From the NCBI GenBank assembly GCA_017854775.1, contig JAFMHC010000012.1, positions 1-49,185 of the forward strand: a DNA stretch of 49,185 nt, read 5' to 3'. A model generated the notes under the pieces. It was given only the letters and a program-made list of their open reading frames with translations. It made no database searches and had not been told where the DNA came from. Positions 16,986 to 25,931 of the stretch are shown here, piece after piece (within the stretch, counting starts at the first letter, position 1; each line of letters opens with the position of its first letter). This DNA comes from Gammaproteobacteria bacterium (GTDB taxonomy: Bacteria; Pseudomonadota; Gammaproteobacteria; Arenicellales; Arenicellaceae). Made by a program: the position numbers and the translations under genes.

Positions 16986-17967
16986 GTTCTTCATGTAGCA
17001 AGGCGGCTTGCTCTCTTAGGCTTAGAATATGATCTTCCCAGCACCGCTGGGTGTTAAACCAAGGGAACGCTAGCTTAAATGCAGGGTCACTCCATCGCTT
17101 AGCGAGCCAGCCGTAGTAATGAATAAGACGCAGCGTTCTAAGTGCTTCAATTATGTGTAGCTCACGCGCATCAAAGTCGCAAAACTCGGTGTAGCCAGCC
17201 AATACGGCATCTAAGCCAGCGGTCCTATCTGGTCGGTCGCCTGCGAGAAACATCCAAAGGTCTTGCACTGCCGGTGCCATACGAGCGTCGTCAAAGTCAA
17301 CAATGTGAGGGCCCGAATCGGTCCAAAGTATATTGCTGGGGTGACAATCGCCATGACAGCGAAGCATCGAAATATCGCCAGCTCGGTCATAGCACTGCGC
17401 GGCTTCAATCAATAATTGCTCAGTTAATGACTGGTAGGCGTCAACTAGCTCTGGTGGAATAAAATTATTCTTCAGTACGAAATCGCGAGCTTGATAGCCA
17501 AAAGTTTGAATGGTTAGGCTTGGCCGGTGCTTAAAGCTTTGTGCCTTGCCAACTTGGTGAATACGGCCCATAAACCGGCCCATTTGCTCAAGTTGATCAA
17601 AGTTTTCTAAGTCGGGTGCTCGGCCACCACGATTTTCAAATAATGCAATTCTGAAGTGTTCAGTTTGCAGCAGCGTTTCACCGTTGAGCTCGAGCGGTGC
17701 AATAACCGGTATTTCCAGTTCAGCCAGATCTTGGGTGAATTTATGTTCTTCTAAGATCGCCTCATTGCTCCAACGGGCTGGGCGGTAGAATTTAGCAACT
17801 ACGCTTGAGCCATCATTTAAGCCTACTCGGTAGACTCGATTTTCGTAGCTATTAAGCGCCAGCAAACGGCCATCACACTCGTAGCCGAATAGTTCAATGC
17901 TATTGAGCACCTCGTCAGGAGACAATTGTGCATAGGCATGATCTAAGGGTTTTTCTGATTCATCCAA
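16966..17967 (-). CDS. srkA: Stress response kinase A (SrkA/YihE/RdoA)
   Basis: 333 residues, close to E. coli SrkA (328). It has an aminoglycoside phosphotransferase-like protein kinase fold: the lysine of VVAKFYRPARW (Lys59), a catalytic loop RCHGDCHPSNILW (residues 203-215) and metal-binding IVDFDDARMAPAVQD (from 222). In E. coli it is a Ser/Thr kinase that counteracts envelope stress and programmed death. There it precedes dsbA; here dsbA is absent, and a GDPD gene is divergent beyond a MITE-like element. The last codons are duplicated in tandem downstream. Confidence 0.92.
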   Translation of the reverse strand: MDESEKPLDHAYAQLSPDEVLNSIELFGYECDGRLLALNSYENRVYRVGLNDGSSVVAKFYRPARWSNEAILEEHKFTQDLAELEIPVIAPLELNGETLLQTEHFRIALFENRGGRAPDLENFDQLEQMGRFMGRIHQVGKAQSFKHRPSLTIQTFGYQARDFVLKNNFIPPELVDAYQSLTEQLLIEAAQCYDRAGDISMLRCHGDCHPSNILWTDSGPHIVDFDDARMAPAVQDLWMFLAGDRPDRTAGLDAVLAGYTEFCDFDARELHIIEALRTLRLIHYYGWLAKRWSDPAFKLAFPWFNTQRCWEDHILSLREQAALLHEEPLSWFG

Positions 17968-18057
17968 TGTATTAGGCGCTAGAAGCGAATGGCTGAGTTA
18001 ATGTCGTGATGAGAATAACATGTCACCTAGAGTCAAAGGGTTTATGTTATATATAGT

Positions 18058-18151
18058 GAGAACTCTGCATAACTCTAGCGCAAGATAAGATGACTAATAG
18101 TTTCCAATATTTTCTCATTTTCCTTTTGCACTAGAGTTATGCAGAGGTCTC
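18058..18151. mobile_element. MITE-like element with 25-base inverted ends
   Basis: The 94-base element has terminal inverted repeats that match at 23 of 25 positions, with the shared core CTCTGCATAACTCTAG. It is flanked by the direct repeat ATAGT (18053-18057 and 18152-18156), as expected of a target duplication. It has no coding capacity and lies between srkA and the GDPD gene. The ends resemble transposon termini of the GAGACCTTTGCA type by eye. It could alternatively act as a hairpin, but the 44-base centre and the flanking repeat favour an inserted element. Confidence 0.7.
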
Positions 18152-18196
18152 ATAGTGTGTTAAAACAACTTTGGAGGACCTAGGGAGTTGGTTAAA

Positions 18197-19006
18197 ATGT
18201 CAAATGTCGCAAAATTTGAGAGCACAAAAGCTGGGCACAGCGTATTAACAGCTGCGCCGCCTGTATTAGTAGCGCACCGTGGTTATTCAGGGCGTTACCC
18301 GGAATGCACTCTGCTTGCCTACGAGGCAGCCTATCAACATGGCGCACGATATATGGAGTTAGATCTGCAGTTAACGGCCGACTGCGTACCGGTGCTGCAC
18401 CACGACGCTAGTTTAAAGCGTATAGCGGGCGTTGATCTGGATATTCGAGATACCAAAGTTAAACAGGTAAAAGCGATGCACGCATCGTATCCGAGCCGTT
18501 TCGAAGACGAGTTTGCCGATAATCGGTTTACCACCTTTAAACGGTTTTGCAAGTGGATGGCTCAAAACGAGGACGTTACCTCATTCGTTGAAATTAAGCA
18601 GGAGTCAATTGATCGCTTTGGGATTCCGATGTTTATGGATCAAGTACACAAGCGCATCTTGAGTACTAATACAGAGTCGCAATGTGTGATCATCTCGTTC
18701 AATCATGAAGTTATTGAATACACTCGTAATATCTCGTCAATGCGAACAGGTTGGGTGTTACCAGCTTGGACCGATGAGTGTAAGGAAATTTTAGAAAATT
18801 TGAGGCCAGACTTTCTTTTTTCCGATGTCGCTCACTTGCCGCGTGATGACAAAGACATATGGCGTGGGAGTTGGCAATGGGCTGTTTATAATCTTGACGA
18901 CGTGAACTCCGCTATTAATATGGCAAACCGTGGTATGCAATTTCTAGAGACCAATCAGATTGGAACCTTAATGAGCAATGATGCTCTGGCAAATAGAATT
19001 AAGTGA
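18197..19006 (+). CDS. Glycerophosphodiester phosphodiesterase family protein
   Basis: 269 residues from the ATG at 18197 (GGGAG nine bases upstream; a TTG three codons earlier is possible). GDPD TIM barrel: VLVAHRGYSGRYPECTLLAY with catalytic His and Arg, YMELDLQLTADCVPVLHHD with metal-binding Glu and Asp and second catalytic His, and VEIKQESI in the middle. It cleaves glycerophosphodiesters to glycerol 3-phosphate and an alcohol. No signal peptide, so it is cytoplasmic like UgpQ. Its stop overlaps the start of the TPR lipoprotein by four bases (GTGA), indicating coupled translation. Confidence 0.9.
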   Translation: MSNVAKFESTKAGHSVLTAAPPVLVAHRGYSGRYPECTLLAYEAAYQHGARYMELDLQLTADCVPVLHHDASLKRIAGVDLDIRDTKVKQVKAMHASYPSRFEDEFADNRFTTFKRFCKWMAQNEDVTSFVEIKQESIDRFGIPMFMDQVHKRILSTNTESQCVIISFNHEVIEYTRNISSMRTGWVLPAWTDECKEILENLRPDFLFSDVAHLPRDDKDIWRGSWQWAVYNLDDVNSAINMANRGMQFLETNQIGTLMSNDALANRIK

Positions 19007-20172
19007 GAATTAAAATTATGTGTAGACTTGGCTGTTTTTCAACAATTGTCTTATTGCTATTAACTGGCTGCATCAGTAGCCCAAGAGACGCGCAGGATGC
19101 TCTAACGACAAGCGACCGCCTTTTGCCCGCTTTTAATCAGCGGCTATTTGAGCCACAAAAGGTGATCAGTGATGAGGAGATTTTTCACCTAAGCCAAGAA
19201 CAACGAGCTGATTTTTTTCAATTTTTAAACGACCCTAAGTTTGTATCAACACCGCGGCACGTTCGAGTTGCAACCTACATGGGACTTATTCTTGATCAGT
19301 TTACTTTTTCGGATAAAACCCTTACCACCCGAGAGTCATTGGCCAGCAAAAGCGGAAACTGTTTATCGTTAACGGTGTTAACCACGGCCTTCGCTGAATT
19401 GGCTGGCGTTGATGTGGCTTATCAATTACTTGATCAAAACCCGATCTACAGCATCGATAGAGGGCTGTTAGTCACCTCAGATCACCTTCGTGCCGTGCTT
19501 CGATCTCAACCGACTGCGGGCGATAGTTTTTCTTCCGTTTCTCGGGTGCGGATAGATTACTATCAAACCGATGGCCTTAGTTATATCGACAATATAAGTA
19601 CCAATTACCAACGGTCTTTGTTCTATAGCAATTTAGCGGTGGAGAACTTATTTAATGATGATATCGATTCGGCCTACGCCTATGCGGCTAGGGCATTGGA
19701 TATCTACAAAAGTAATGCGTCTGCACTAGTCACCATGGGCATCGTGCATCGTAAGCGAGGTGATTTGGCGAAAGCTGAAGAGATTTACCTACACGGAGCT
19801 ACGTATTTTGATAAGGCGCCGACCTTCATAGGTAACTATGTCGCCTTGTTGAACAGTCAAAATCGCGATGTTGATTTGAATCGGCTAGTCAGGGTTGGGT
19901 CTTCCAAAGTTCAAGATCACCCTTGGCAATGGATTAGAGCTGGCAAAAAGTCGTTCAACAGTGGCGACTACGATAAAGCCGTTTCGTTCTACGAGCACGC
20001 CTTAGATCTAGCTCCTGATCTGCATCAAGTTTACTTATTGGCTGGGGACGCTAGTTACGCCAATGGTAACAAGAAAGAGTCCCGTCAGTACTTAGTTCAG
20101 GCCCTTAGTGTAGCGAATCAAATGTCTGATCGTAGCGAATATAAGCGTAAGCTTGAGGCGTTTAATCGGTAG
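19003..20172 (+). CDS. TPR-repeat lipoprotein with transglutaminase-like N-domain
   Basis: 389 residues. The lipoprotein signal ends in LLLLTGC (Cys about residue 23). Residues 60-190 include SLASKSGNCLSLTVLTTAFAEL and DHLRAVL, resembling transglutaminase-like/TPR_transglut proteins with the active-site-like Cys after Gly-Asn. From about residue 205 there are at least four TPR units (LAVENLFNDDIDSAYAYAARAL, GIVHRKRGDLAKAEEIYLHG, AGKKSFNSGDYDKAVSFYEH, AGDASYANGNKKESRQYL). It is likely attached to the outer membrane facing the periplasm. The GTG start overlaps the GDPD stop; an ATG at 19018 is an alternative. A strong terminator follows. Confidence 0.82.
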   Translation: MRIKIMCRLGCFSTIVLLLLTGCISSPRDAQDALTTSDRLLPAFNQRLFEPQKVISDEEIFHLSQEQRADFFQFLNDPKFVSTPRHVRVATYMGLILDQFTFSDKTLTTRESLASKSGNCLSLTVLTTAFAELAGVDVAYQLLDQNPIYSIDRGLLVTSDHLRAVLRSQPTAGDSFSSVSRVRIDYYQTDGLSYIDNISTNYQRSLFYSNLAVENLFNDDIDSAYAYAARALDIYKSNASALVTMGIVHRKRGDLAKAEEIYLHGATYFDKAPTFIGNYVALLNSQNRDVDLNRLVRVGSSKVQDHPWQWIRAGKKSFNSGDYDKAVSFYEHALDLAPDLHQVYLLAGDASYANGNKKESRQYLVQALSVANQMSDRSEYKRKLEAFNR

Positions 20173-20193
20173 TCCGGCGACCTTTACAGGCAT

Positions 20194-20225
20194 AAAAAAA
20201 CCGCATCAGTGGATGCGGTTTTTTT
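20194..20225. terminator. Bidirectional rho-independent terminator
   Basis: A perfect seven-base stem CCGCATC/GATGCGG with an AGTG loop is flanked by seven A on the left and seven T on the right. It can stop both the TPR lipoprotein transcript and the convergent mscL transcript. Confidence 0.9.
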
Positions 20226-20242
20226 ATTTTAATCTTTACACT

Positions 20243-20668
20243 TTATTGTTTAGCTAACGCGTCTCGGATTTCGGTAAGTAGCTTAACTTCATCAGAAGGT
20301 TCGGCAGGTGCTGCTGGAGCCTCTTCTTCGGCTTGCTTGGCAGCGTTCATACCTTTGATGACCATGAACAATGCAAATGCGACAATAACAAAGGTAACCA
20401 TGGCATTAATGAATAAGCCATAATTAATCGTTACTGCGCCGGCTTCTTGGGCCGCCTGTAACGTAGCGTAGGTCGCTCCATTGCCGCCTTTGATGACCGC
20501 AAACATATTGCTGAAATCTACGCCGCCGGTGAGCACGCCAACAACCGGCATGATTATATCGTCAACCAGCGATTTAACGATGGTGCCAAAGGCTGCGCCG
20601 ATAACAATACCAACCGCCATATCGACGAAGTTGCCTTTCATCGCAAATTCTTTAAACTCTTTTAACAT
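20243..20668 (-). CDS. mscL: Large-conductance mechanosensitive channel
   Basis: 141 residues from the ATG at 20668 (AGGAGA upstream); a longer frame from 20698 is not supported. [28 protein letters not shown] is the classical N-terminal helix and first membrane segment, followed by [20 protein letters not shown], a periplasmic loop, a second membrane segment ([23 protein letters not shown]) and a charged C-terminal helix ending [11 protein letters not shown]. The homopentamer opens near lytic tension. Convergent with the GDPD-TPR unit. Confidence 0.96.
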   Translation of the reverse strand: MLKEFKEFAMKGNFVDMAVGIVIGAAFGTIVKSLVDDIIMPVVGVLTGGVDFSNMFAVIKGGNGATYATLQAAQEAGAVTINYGLFINAMVTFVIVAFALFMVIKGMNAAKQAEEEAPAAPAEPSDEVKLLTEIRDALAKQ

Positions 20669-20904
20669 TTTATTCTCCTGAAATTTTCTTAGTGACATCA
20701 GCCTAAGATGACCGTGTGCTAATGCATACTGGATTAAGTAGGTACTACTGTCTGCTTCAAGAGTGTAGTGTACCTCCCAAGGCTTACAAGGAGCTCTTTA
20801 AACAGTCATCATGCTCTCGTGATACGCATTCTGCCTTTTGTAGAGACTTTTGCAAGCCGTGTGACAATTGATCACAATTCAAATGCAGCGGCTAGTTCTG
20901 CAGA

Positions 20905-21708
20905 TTAGCGATAGCTGAGGCTAACTTGGTAGTAAGGGTGGTCAGAAACACCTTTTTCTAACATTTCCCCCGCTTCAACATTAAAGCCTTTGGTGAGAAT
21001 CCAATCGATGCGGTCCGCATTTTCTAGATCTAAGCCAGCTGATGAAATCGCATCTGTAATTTCGATGTCCTTCAGTGCATTGGCTAAGCTGGGCGTGTTA
21101 GCTCGGCTATTAAAATCGCCCAGTAATATGGCCCGAGGGTATTTGGCAAATTCTTGTAGCACTAGCTTAAGTTGATCTTCACGACCACCGCGGGTGTGCA
21201 AGTGAGTGTTGATAAAGTGAAAGCTCTGACCTTGCCAATGTACTTGGGCGACCGTCATATTTCGAAAGCTTTTGCCCGATTTGTCGGGTAACATTTCAAC
21301 GCGCCAGTCGCTTACCGGCACTTTACTTAAAATCGCATTGCCACGGTGCTCGCGGAACCAGCGTTGGCGTGTAGCGCTGAACAGCCAACCAAACTTGCCA
21401 ACCTTAGCTAGACGCTCGGTTTGACCCGAACTCAGGCCTAAGAAACCGTCAAAGCCGGCTGCGTACACTTCTTGAACGCCGACTAAATCAGCATTAGCCA
21501 TAACTTGGGCACTGGCAAGAAGGTTGCGTTTGCCGTCGAGACCCTTACCGGTTTGGATATTGTAGCTTGCTACTTTAAGAACCTCTGGCTGCTCCGTTTG
21601 TTGGGGCTGCGAGAGTAGCGATACGCCCGCTTTGTCAGTTGCTGGTTGAGACCGTCTAGCAACGGCGATGAGCGCGATAATCAGTGCAATAATTAGTATT
21701 TTAGCCAT
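20905..21708 (-). CDS. Endonuclease/exonuclease/phosphatase family protein
   Basis: 267 residues. The N-terminal hydrophobic segment (ILIIALIIALIAVA) is a membrane anchor or signal. EEP-fold motifs follow: VASYNIQTGKGLDGKRN, ADLVGVQEVYA with the metal Glu, FINTHLHTRGGREDQ, AILLGDFNSRANTPSL and a final SDHPYYQVSL with catalytic Asp-His. The His in THLH and the GDFNS block are the hydrolase core. Substrates in this family range from DNA to phosphodiesters of sugars or lipids; the N-terminal anchor suggests periplasmic action. Not XthA, which is encoded separately at 38842. Confidence 0.85.
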   Translation of the reverse strand: MAKILIIALIIALIAVARRSQPATDKAGVSLLSQPQQTEQPEVLKVASYNIQTGKGLDGKRNLLASAQVMANADLVGVQEVYAAGFDGFLGLSSGQTERLAKVGKFGWLFSATRQRWFREHRGNAILSKVPVSDWRVEMLPDKSGKSFRNMTVAQVHWQGQSFHFINTHLHTRGGREDQLKLVLQEFAKYPRAILLGDFNSRANTPSLANALKDIEITDAISSAGLDLENADRIDWILTKGFNVEAGEMLEKGVSDHPYYQVSLSYR

Positions 21709-21812
21709 CGATTTTCTTTCTTAAGTTTTTTTCTTGGTGTCACTGAGGTTTCTAGGTTTATGAAGCTTTACGATTTTTTGCTGAGTATTTGGCTTTCGCC
21801 GCTTGCTAGCGA

Positions 21813-22619
21813 CTACTTGGTAGCGACCAAGTACGCGACGTAGGACAAACAGGCTTCGCCTAATTCCGTTTTAGTGAATATACCATCGCCACTTTCGCCG
21901 TCTTCGTCGGTACCTTCCCAATAACAATCAGCGCTCTTGAAACCGGCTTCGAGCATGATGTCACGCAACTCAGGTAAGCCCCATAGTCGCCATTCATAGG
22001 TAAACGCATCGGTCATCTCGGTGCCGTCCGGGAAGCGAAAGTGAATATGCAAACGCGCATGACCGGTGATCGGGTTGATCGCATCTTGGTCCCATACATA
22101 GGTGAAGCTTTGATCCTCCATCTCGGTTTCTTCTTCGAGCTCTTGGATGCTCTCTGGGCCACCATGCAGGTCACAGACAAAAATGCCATCGGGGGCTAAG
22201 TCGGCATAAACGCGCCTAAAGTAGTCAAGCATTTCCGAGCGCTGCTTGAAGATCCAATAAGAAAAGTTTTGCGCACACCTGACATCCGGCGCGCGACGAC
22301 TTGGATTGCGCGCATCTTCCTGATATTGCAGAACACGCTTACCGGCTTTGCCTAATGGTTTTAGATTGTGTTTTAAGCCCCAGGCAAGTGGCTCAGGATC
22401 AATATCGTAAGACTCTGTTGTAAAATCATCGCCTAAGTTTGCCCAATGGCCAGACATCAAACAGGTGCCACAAAAGTCTTCACGCAGATGTTTTGGGCTT
22501 TTACCGTTGATTGACTTATAGGTATCGATTAAAAAGCTAACGTCCTGTTCTGCTGATTGAACTGCGCGTTGATATAATACGTATTTATCAGCTGTTTTAG
22601 CCGTGTAATTCTTAGCCAT
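21813..22619 (-). CDS. Class I SAM-dependent methyltransferase
   Basis: 268 residues. LREDFCGTCLMSGHWANLG (about 47-65) is a variant of the SAM-binding glycine loop, followed by an acidic DIDPEPLAWGLKHN strand end. The next blocks are VRCAQNFSYWIFKQRSEMLDYFRRV and APDGIFVCDLHGGPES, the typical fourth strand. The C-terminal part has a beta-rich insertion (FTYVWDQDAINPITGHARLHI) and YEWRLWGLPELRDIMLEAGF. The combination is seen in a conserved group of bacterial methyltransferases of unknown substrate. It is separated from the EEP gene by about 100 bases on the same strand. Confidence 0.82.
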   Translation of the reverse strand: MAKNYTAKTADKYVLYQRAVQSAEQDVSFLIDTYKSINGKSPKHLREDFCGTCLMSGHWANLGDDFTTESYDIDPEPLAWGLKHNLKPLGKAGKRVLQYQEDARNPSRRAPDVRCAQNFSYWIFKQRSEMLDYFRRVYADLAPDGIFVCDLHGGPESIQELEEETEMEDQSFTYVWDQDAINPITGHARLHIHFRFPDGTEMTDAFTYEWRLWGLPELRDIMLEAGFKSADCYWEGTDEDGESGDGIFTKTELGEACLSYVAYLVATK

Positions 22620-23205
22620 TTTAAACTCGGTTTGATGTGCGATTGGTCGCGCTAAATTCAGTCTAAAGTGTACCGTAAAAAATACCCTCTAAATAGACAT
22701 CATCAATGCCACTAATGGCGATCTAAAAATCATTTAATAGATAGGCACATAGCCTTTGCCTTAATACAGAGATAAAGGTCACTCGCTAGAAATATAATTT
22801 GCCTTATACTCTGGTGTCAGTATTAGCTAGATTACGCCGATTAGAGTGAGAAATGTTAGCTGGCAATCTTGATCGATGTTTTCAATAATAATCGCTAACT
22901 TATTGATAAAAATAGGAACTCTGATTTTTAGTTTTTTGAGGCATAAAAATAGTTATACACAAATTATTTAAGTCAATAGATTTGCAATATTTATTTTTTG
23001 TGTAACATGACTGAAACATTTGATTCAATATAAGCTATTGATTTTATTGATATAATTTATTTGCATAAAAAATAGGCAATTTTTGTCAGGTCAATAAGTA
23101 TCAACTGTTACAGCCCGTTTTTCACTTTTATCAACAAAGTTATCCACAGGCTGTGTGAGTAACTTTTTATTAAAATATGACAACTTGTCCAAACCCGCAT
23201 AAACA
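22620..23205. other. AT-rich divergent region with DnaA-box matches, no gene
   Basis: 586 bases between the methyltransferase and priA starts. It is strongly AT-rich between about 22900 and 23205. TTATACACA (22953-22961) and TTATCCACA (23140-23148) both fit the DnaA box TTATNCACA on the plus strand. TTATCAACA (23128-23136) differs by one base and lies 12 bases before the second. The region must also hold the priA promoter. I see no small gene. Confidence 0.5.
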
Positions 23206-25452
23206 ATGACTTTATCGATATTTGAGCCACGATCGGAGCACATTATTAGCGTCGCTGTGCCTGTGCCATTGAGACAAAGTTTTGACTTTTTGCTACCGAT
23301 CACCTCGCCCGAAAACGAGATCAAGCCCAGTGTCGGTGCAAGAGTGAAAGTTCCCTTCGGGTCGCGTAAATTAGTCGGCGTAATTCTATCGATTAAAAGT
23401 GACAGTGATTTTCCCGAAAATAAGCTTAAACCGGCGATCGAAATACTCGATCAATCCAACCTATTTGATGACGCGCTTTGGACTTCTTTACTTTGGTTAT
23501 CGCGTTACTATCTAGCGCCCATCGGCGAAGTGCTGGATGCCGCTTTACCGGTAGCTTTACGGCAGGCGGGTGAGCTGATGCCGAACAGTAAAAAGACCTG
23601 GGCGCTGACCGAAGTGGGTCGCAGCCGTTCGCTTGATGAACTTAATCGTGCGCCACTGCAGCTTGCTATTATCAAGTTGTTTATGAAAAATAGCTTATTA
23701 ACCGCTGACGACTTTAAAGATACGGCGACAAGTTGGCGCCAGGCGGTCAATGCCTTAGTCGAGAAGGGCTGGGTCGAAGAGACCCAAGCGCAACCAGCCC
23801 TAGCTCAACGTTCGCTTGATAAGCACGATTTTATTACCTTAACTGAGCAGCAAGCAGTGGCTGTAGAGTCGATTAACCAGAGTATTGGTCAGCAGCGCTT
23901 CTCGGCAACCTTGTTACACGGCGTTACCGGCAGCGGCAAGACCGAAGTATATTTCTCGGCGATGGAATCGGTATTGGCAATCGGTAAACAAATTTTACTC
24001 ATGGTTCCAGAGATAGGTTTAACGCCTCAGCTAATTGAGCGGGTCAAGCGTCGCTTTAGTGAGCCGCTTGTGGTGATGCACTCTGGGCTCAATGATACTG
24101 AGCGACACCTTGCTTGGTGGCATGCCAAGCAAGGCAATGCCAAGATAGTGATTGGCACGCGTTCGTCGGTATTTAGCTCGTTTGCTGATCTTGGTTTAAT
24201 TATTATTGACGAAGAGCATGACGGGTCTTTCAAGCAGCAAGATGGTGTCCGCTATCAAGCCAGAGATGTGGCGACGTATAGAGCCAAGCAGCAAAATATA
24301 GCGATTATTCTAGGTTCGGCAACACCCTCGCTCGAGACTTTCGTGAATGCCGAATCAGGCCGCTATAACTTGCTCAGCCTTACTGAGCGAGCGACTAAGG
24401 TTGCACTGCCAAGCATAGAGCTAATCGATCTTAATATGCAGCCGACTAACGATGGCTTGAGCCCTGCGATGCTTGAAGCGATAAAAGCGACATTGTCAAA
24501 AGAAAAGCAAGTTATGCTGTTTCTTAACCGGCGCGGCTATGCACCGGTGTTGTATTGCAAAGACTGTAAGCAAGCCGCTAAATGTCATCGTTGCGATTCT
24601 CACCTGACCTTGCACCGACGGGTAAATCGCATGCGTTGCCACCATTGTGGTTACGAGGGTCAATTGCAAACTCGATGTGGCAGCTGTAACTCAGCAGAAA
24701 TGGTCGATGTTGGTGAAGGTACGCAGCGAGTAGAAGACGCAATTGCCCTGCGCTTTCCTGAGTCCACGGTGTTGCGTATCGACCGCGATAGCACCAGCCG
24801 TAAGGGTGAATTGGCTGAAGTGCTCGAACAAGCACGCTCTGGTAAGGCCGACATCCTAATTGGTACTCAGTTAATAACCAAGGGCCACGATTTTCCTAAT
24901 GTGGGAATGGTTGGCATTTTAGAGGCCGACCAAGGGCTATATAGCACTGACTTCCGAGCCAGCGAAGCCTTGTTTCAACAGATTTTACAAGTCTCCGGAC
25001 GCGCTGGTCGTCGCGGTGATGTTGGCCGCGTGTTTATTCAAACCAACTTTCCTGAGAACCGGTTTTTCGAAAAAGTGATTAAACATGATTTCATCGGCTT
25101 TGCCAAAGACCTGATGGCAGAACGTAAAGCTGCACAATTCCCCCCGTTCGGTTGTTTCGCATTGATCCGAGCCGAATCACCGCATCAAGCTCAGGCTTTA
25201 CAATTTTTACGTAAAGCGAGGCATGATATTCAGCCGAGTGACGGCGTTAGGCTAATGGACGCCGTGCCCGCGCCAATGGAGCGACGCGCAGGCAGGTATC
25301 GGGCTCAGTTGTTATTATGTAGCAATCAGCGCTCCGCACTTAATCACACACTAGCCCTTTGGTTGCACTTAATTGCTACTGATAACGCGGCTAAAAAATT
25401 AGCTAATTCGGTGCGCTGGAGCTTAGATATCGACCCGCTAGATCACTTTTAA
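23206..25452 (+). CDS. priA: Primosomal protein N' (replication restart helicase)
   Basis: 748 residues, matching E. coli PriA (732). An N-terminal 3'-DNA-end binding domain (PVPLRQSFDFLLP) and winged helix come first. Then come Walker A GVTGSGKTEVYFSAM near residue 239, the DEEHD box (LIIIDEEHDGSFKQQDG, about 331), zinc-binding cysteines between about 450 and 490 (CKDCKQAAKCHRC, CHHCGYEGQLQTRCGSC), helicase motif V/VI (LIGTQLITKGHDFPNVGMVG, QVSGRAGRRGDVGRV) and the C-terminal domain. It reloads the replisome at collapsed forks. An AT-rich region with DnaA-box matches lies upstream. Confidence 0.97.
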   Translation: MTLSIFEPRSEHIISVAVPVPLRQSFDFLLPITSPENEIKPSVGARVKVPFGSRKLVGVILSIKSDSDFPENKLKPAIEILDQSNLFDDALWTSLLWLSRYYLAPIGEVLDAALPVALRQAGELMPNSKKTWALTEVGRSRSLDELNRAPLQLAIIKLFMKNSLLTADDFKDTATSWRQAVNALVEKGWVEETQAQPALAQRSLDKHDFITLTEQQAVAVESINQSIGQQRFSATLLHGVTGSGKTEVYFSAMESVLAIGKQILLMVPEIGLTPQLIERVKRRFSEPLVVMHSGLNDTERHLAWWHAKQGNAKIVIGTRSSVFSSFADLGLIIIDEEHDGSFKQQDGVRYQARDVATYRAKQQNIAIILGSATPSLETFVNAESGRYNLLSLTERATKVALPSIELIDLNMQPTNDGLSPAMLEAIKATLSKEKQVMLFLNRRGYAPVLYCKDCKQAAKCHRCDSHLTLHRRVNRMRCHHCGYEGQLQTRCGSCNSAEMVDVGEGTQRVEDAIALRFPESTVLRIDRDSTSRKGELAEVLEQARSGKADILIGTQLITKGHDFPNVGMVGILEADQGLYSTDFRASEALFQQILQVSGRAGRRGDVGRVFIQTNFPENRFFEKVIKHDFIGFAKDLMAERKAAQFPPFGCFALIRAESPHQAQALQFLRKARHDIQPSDGVRLMDAVPAPMERRAGRYRAQLLLCSNQRSALNHTLALWLHLIATDNAAKKLANSVRWSLDIDPLDHF

Positions 25453-25512
25453 CCCGTTCAGATTCTTGTTCGCTAGTTGGCCCAATCATTAAATCAGGTT
25501 AGTCGGCTGTGG

Positions 25513-25752
25513 TTAATTTTCCAGACGAGTCCGTTGCAGTGCCCTAGCCGCTGAATAGCTGGCGACACAATATGGGACTATATAGCTCAAAAATATCTTG
25601 ATCCAAGTTTGCCGGCTAATGTCGAGTGCGAGAATTGCACAGCCGTGATTAATAACCGCCAAAATGCTGCCGACCACGAGTGATACTTTGATTGCGTTTA
25701 TTACAACGCCGCGAGAAACGGCTAATTGAAGAAACGTGAGACGACTAGTCAT
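25513..25752 (-). CDS. NrtS-like small membrane transporter
   Basis: 79 residues from the ATG at 25752 (MTSRLTFLQ...); a GTG at 25815 would give 100 residues, and neither has a clear ribosome site. There are two membrane segments: NAIKVSLVVGSILAVINHGCAIL and WIKIFLSYIVPYCVASYSAARA. The VVGxILxxINxG and LxYxVPYCVxxYSA blocks fit the NrtS nitrate/nitrite transporter family of tiny two-helix proteins. No nitrate reductase gene is in the window, so the substrate is inferred from family only. Convergent with priA. Confidence 0.6.
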   Translation of the reverse strand: MTSRLTFLQLAVSRGVVINAIKVSLVVGSILAVINHGCAILALDISRQTWIKIFLSYIVPYCVASYSAARALQRTRLEN

Positions 25753-25931
25753 TTGATAGTGTGCCGTAATTTTTGAGGTATATGTTAAAGACCGTGTGTG
25801 GAGGTATTCTCTCACCCGCGACGTTTTGCAGCCGGTGATATAGTAATTGTCATATTTATAGTGGACAATAGGTCAAGAACTATGGAAGTTCATTAATAGC
25901 ACACCCTAAACCCAATTCGGAGAATCCCTAC

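Noticed and set aside
22900-23205. Replication origin
   Set aside because: Only two exact DnaA boxes, no dnaA, mnmG, rpmH or parAB nearby; kept only as a finding to check.
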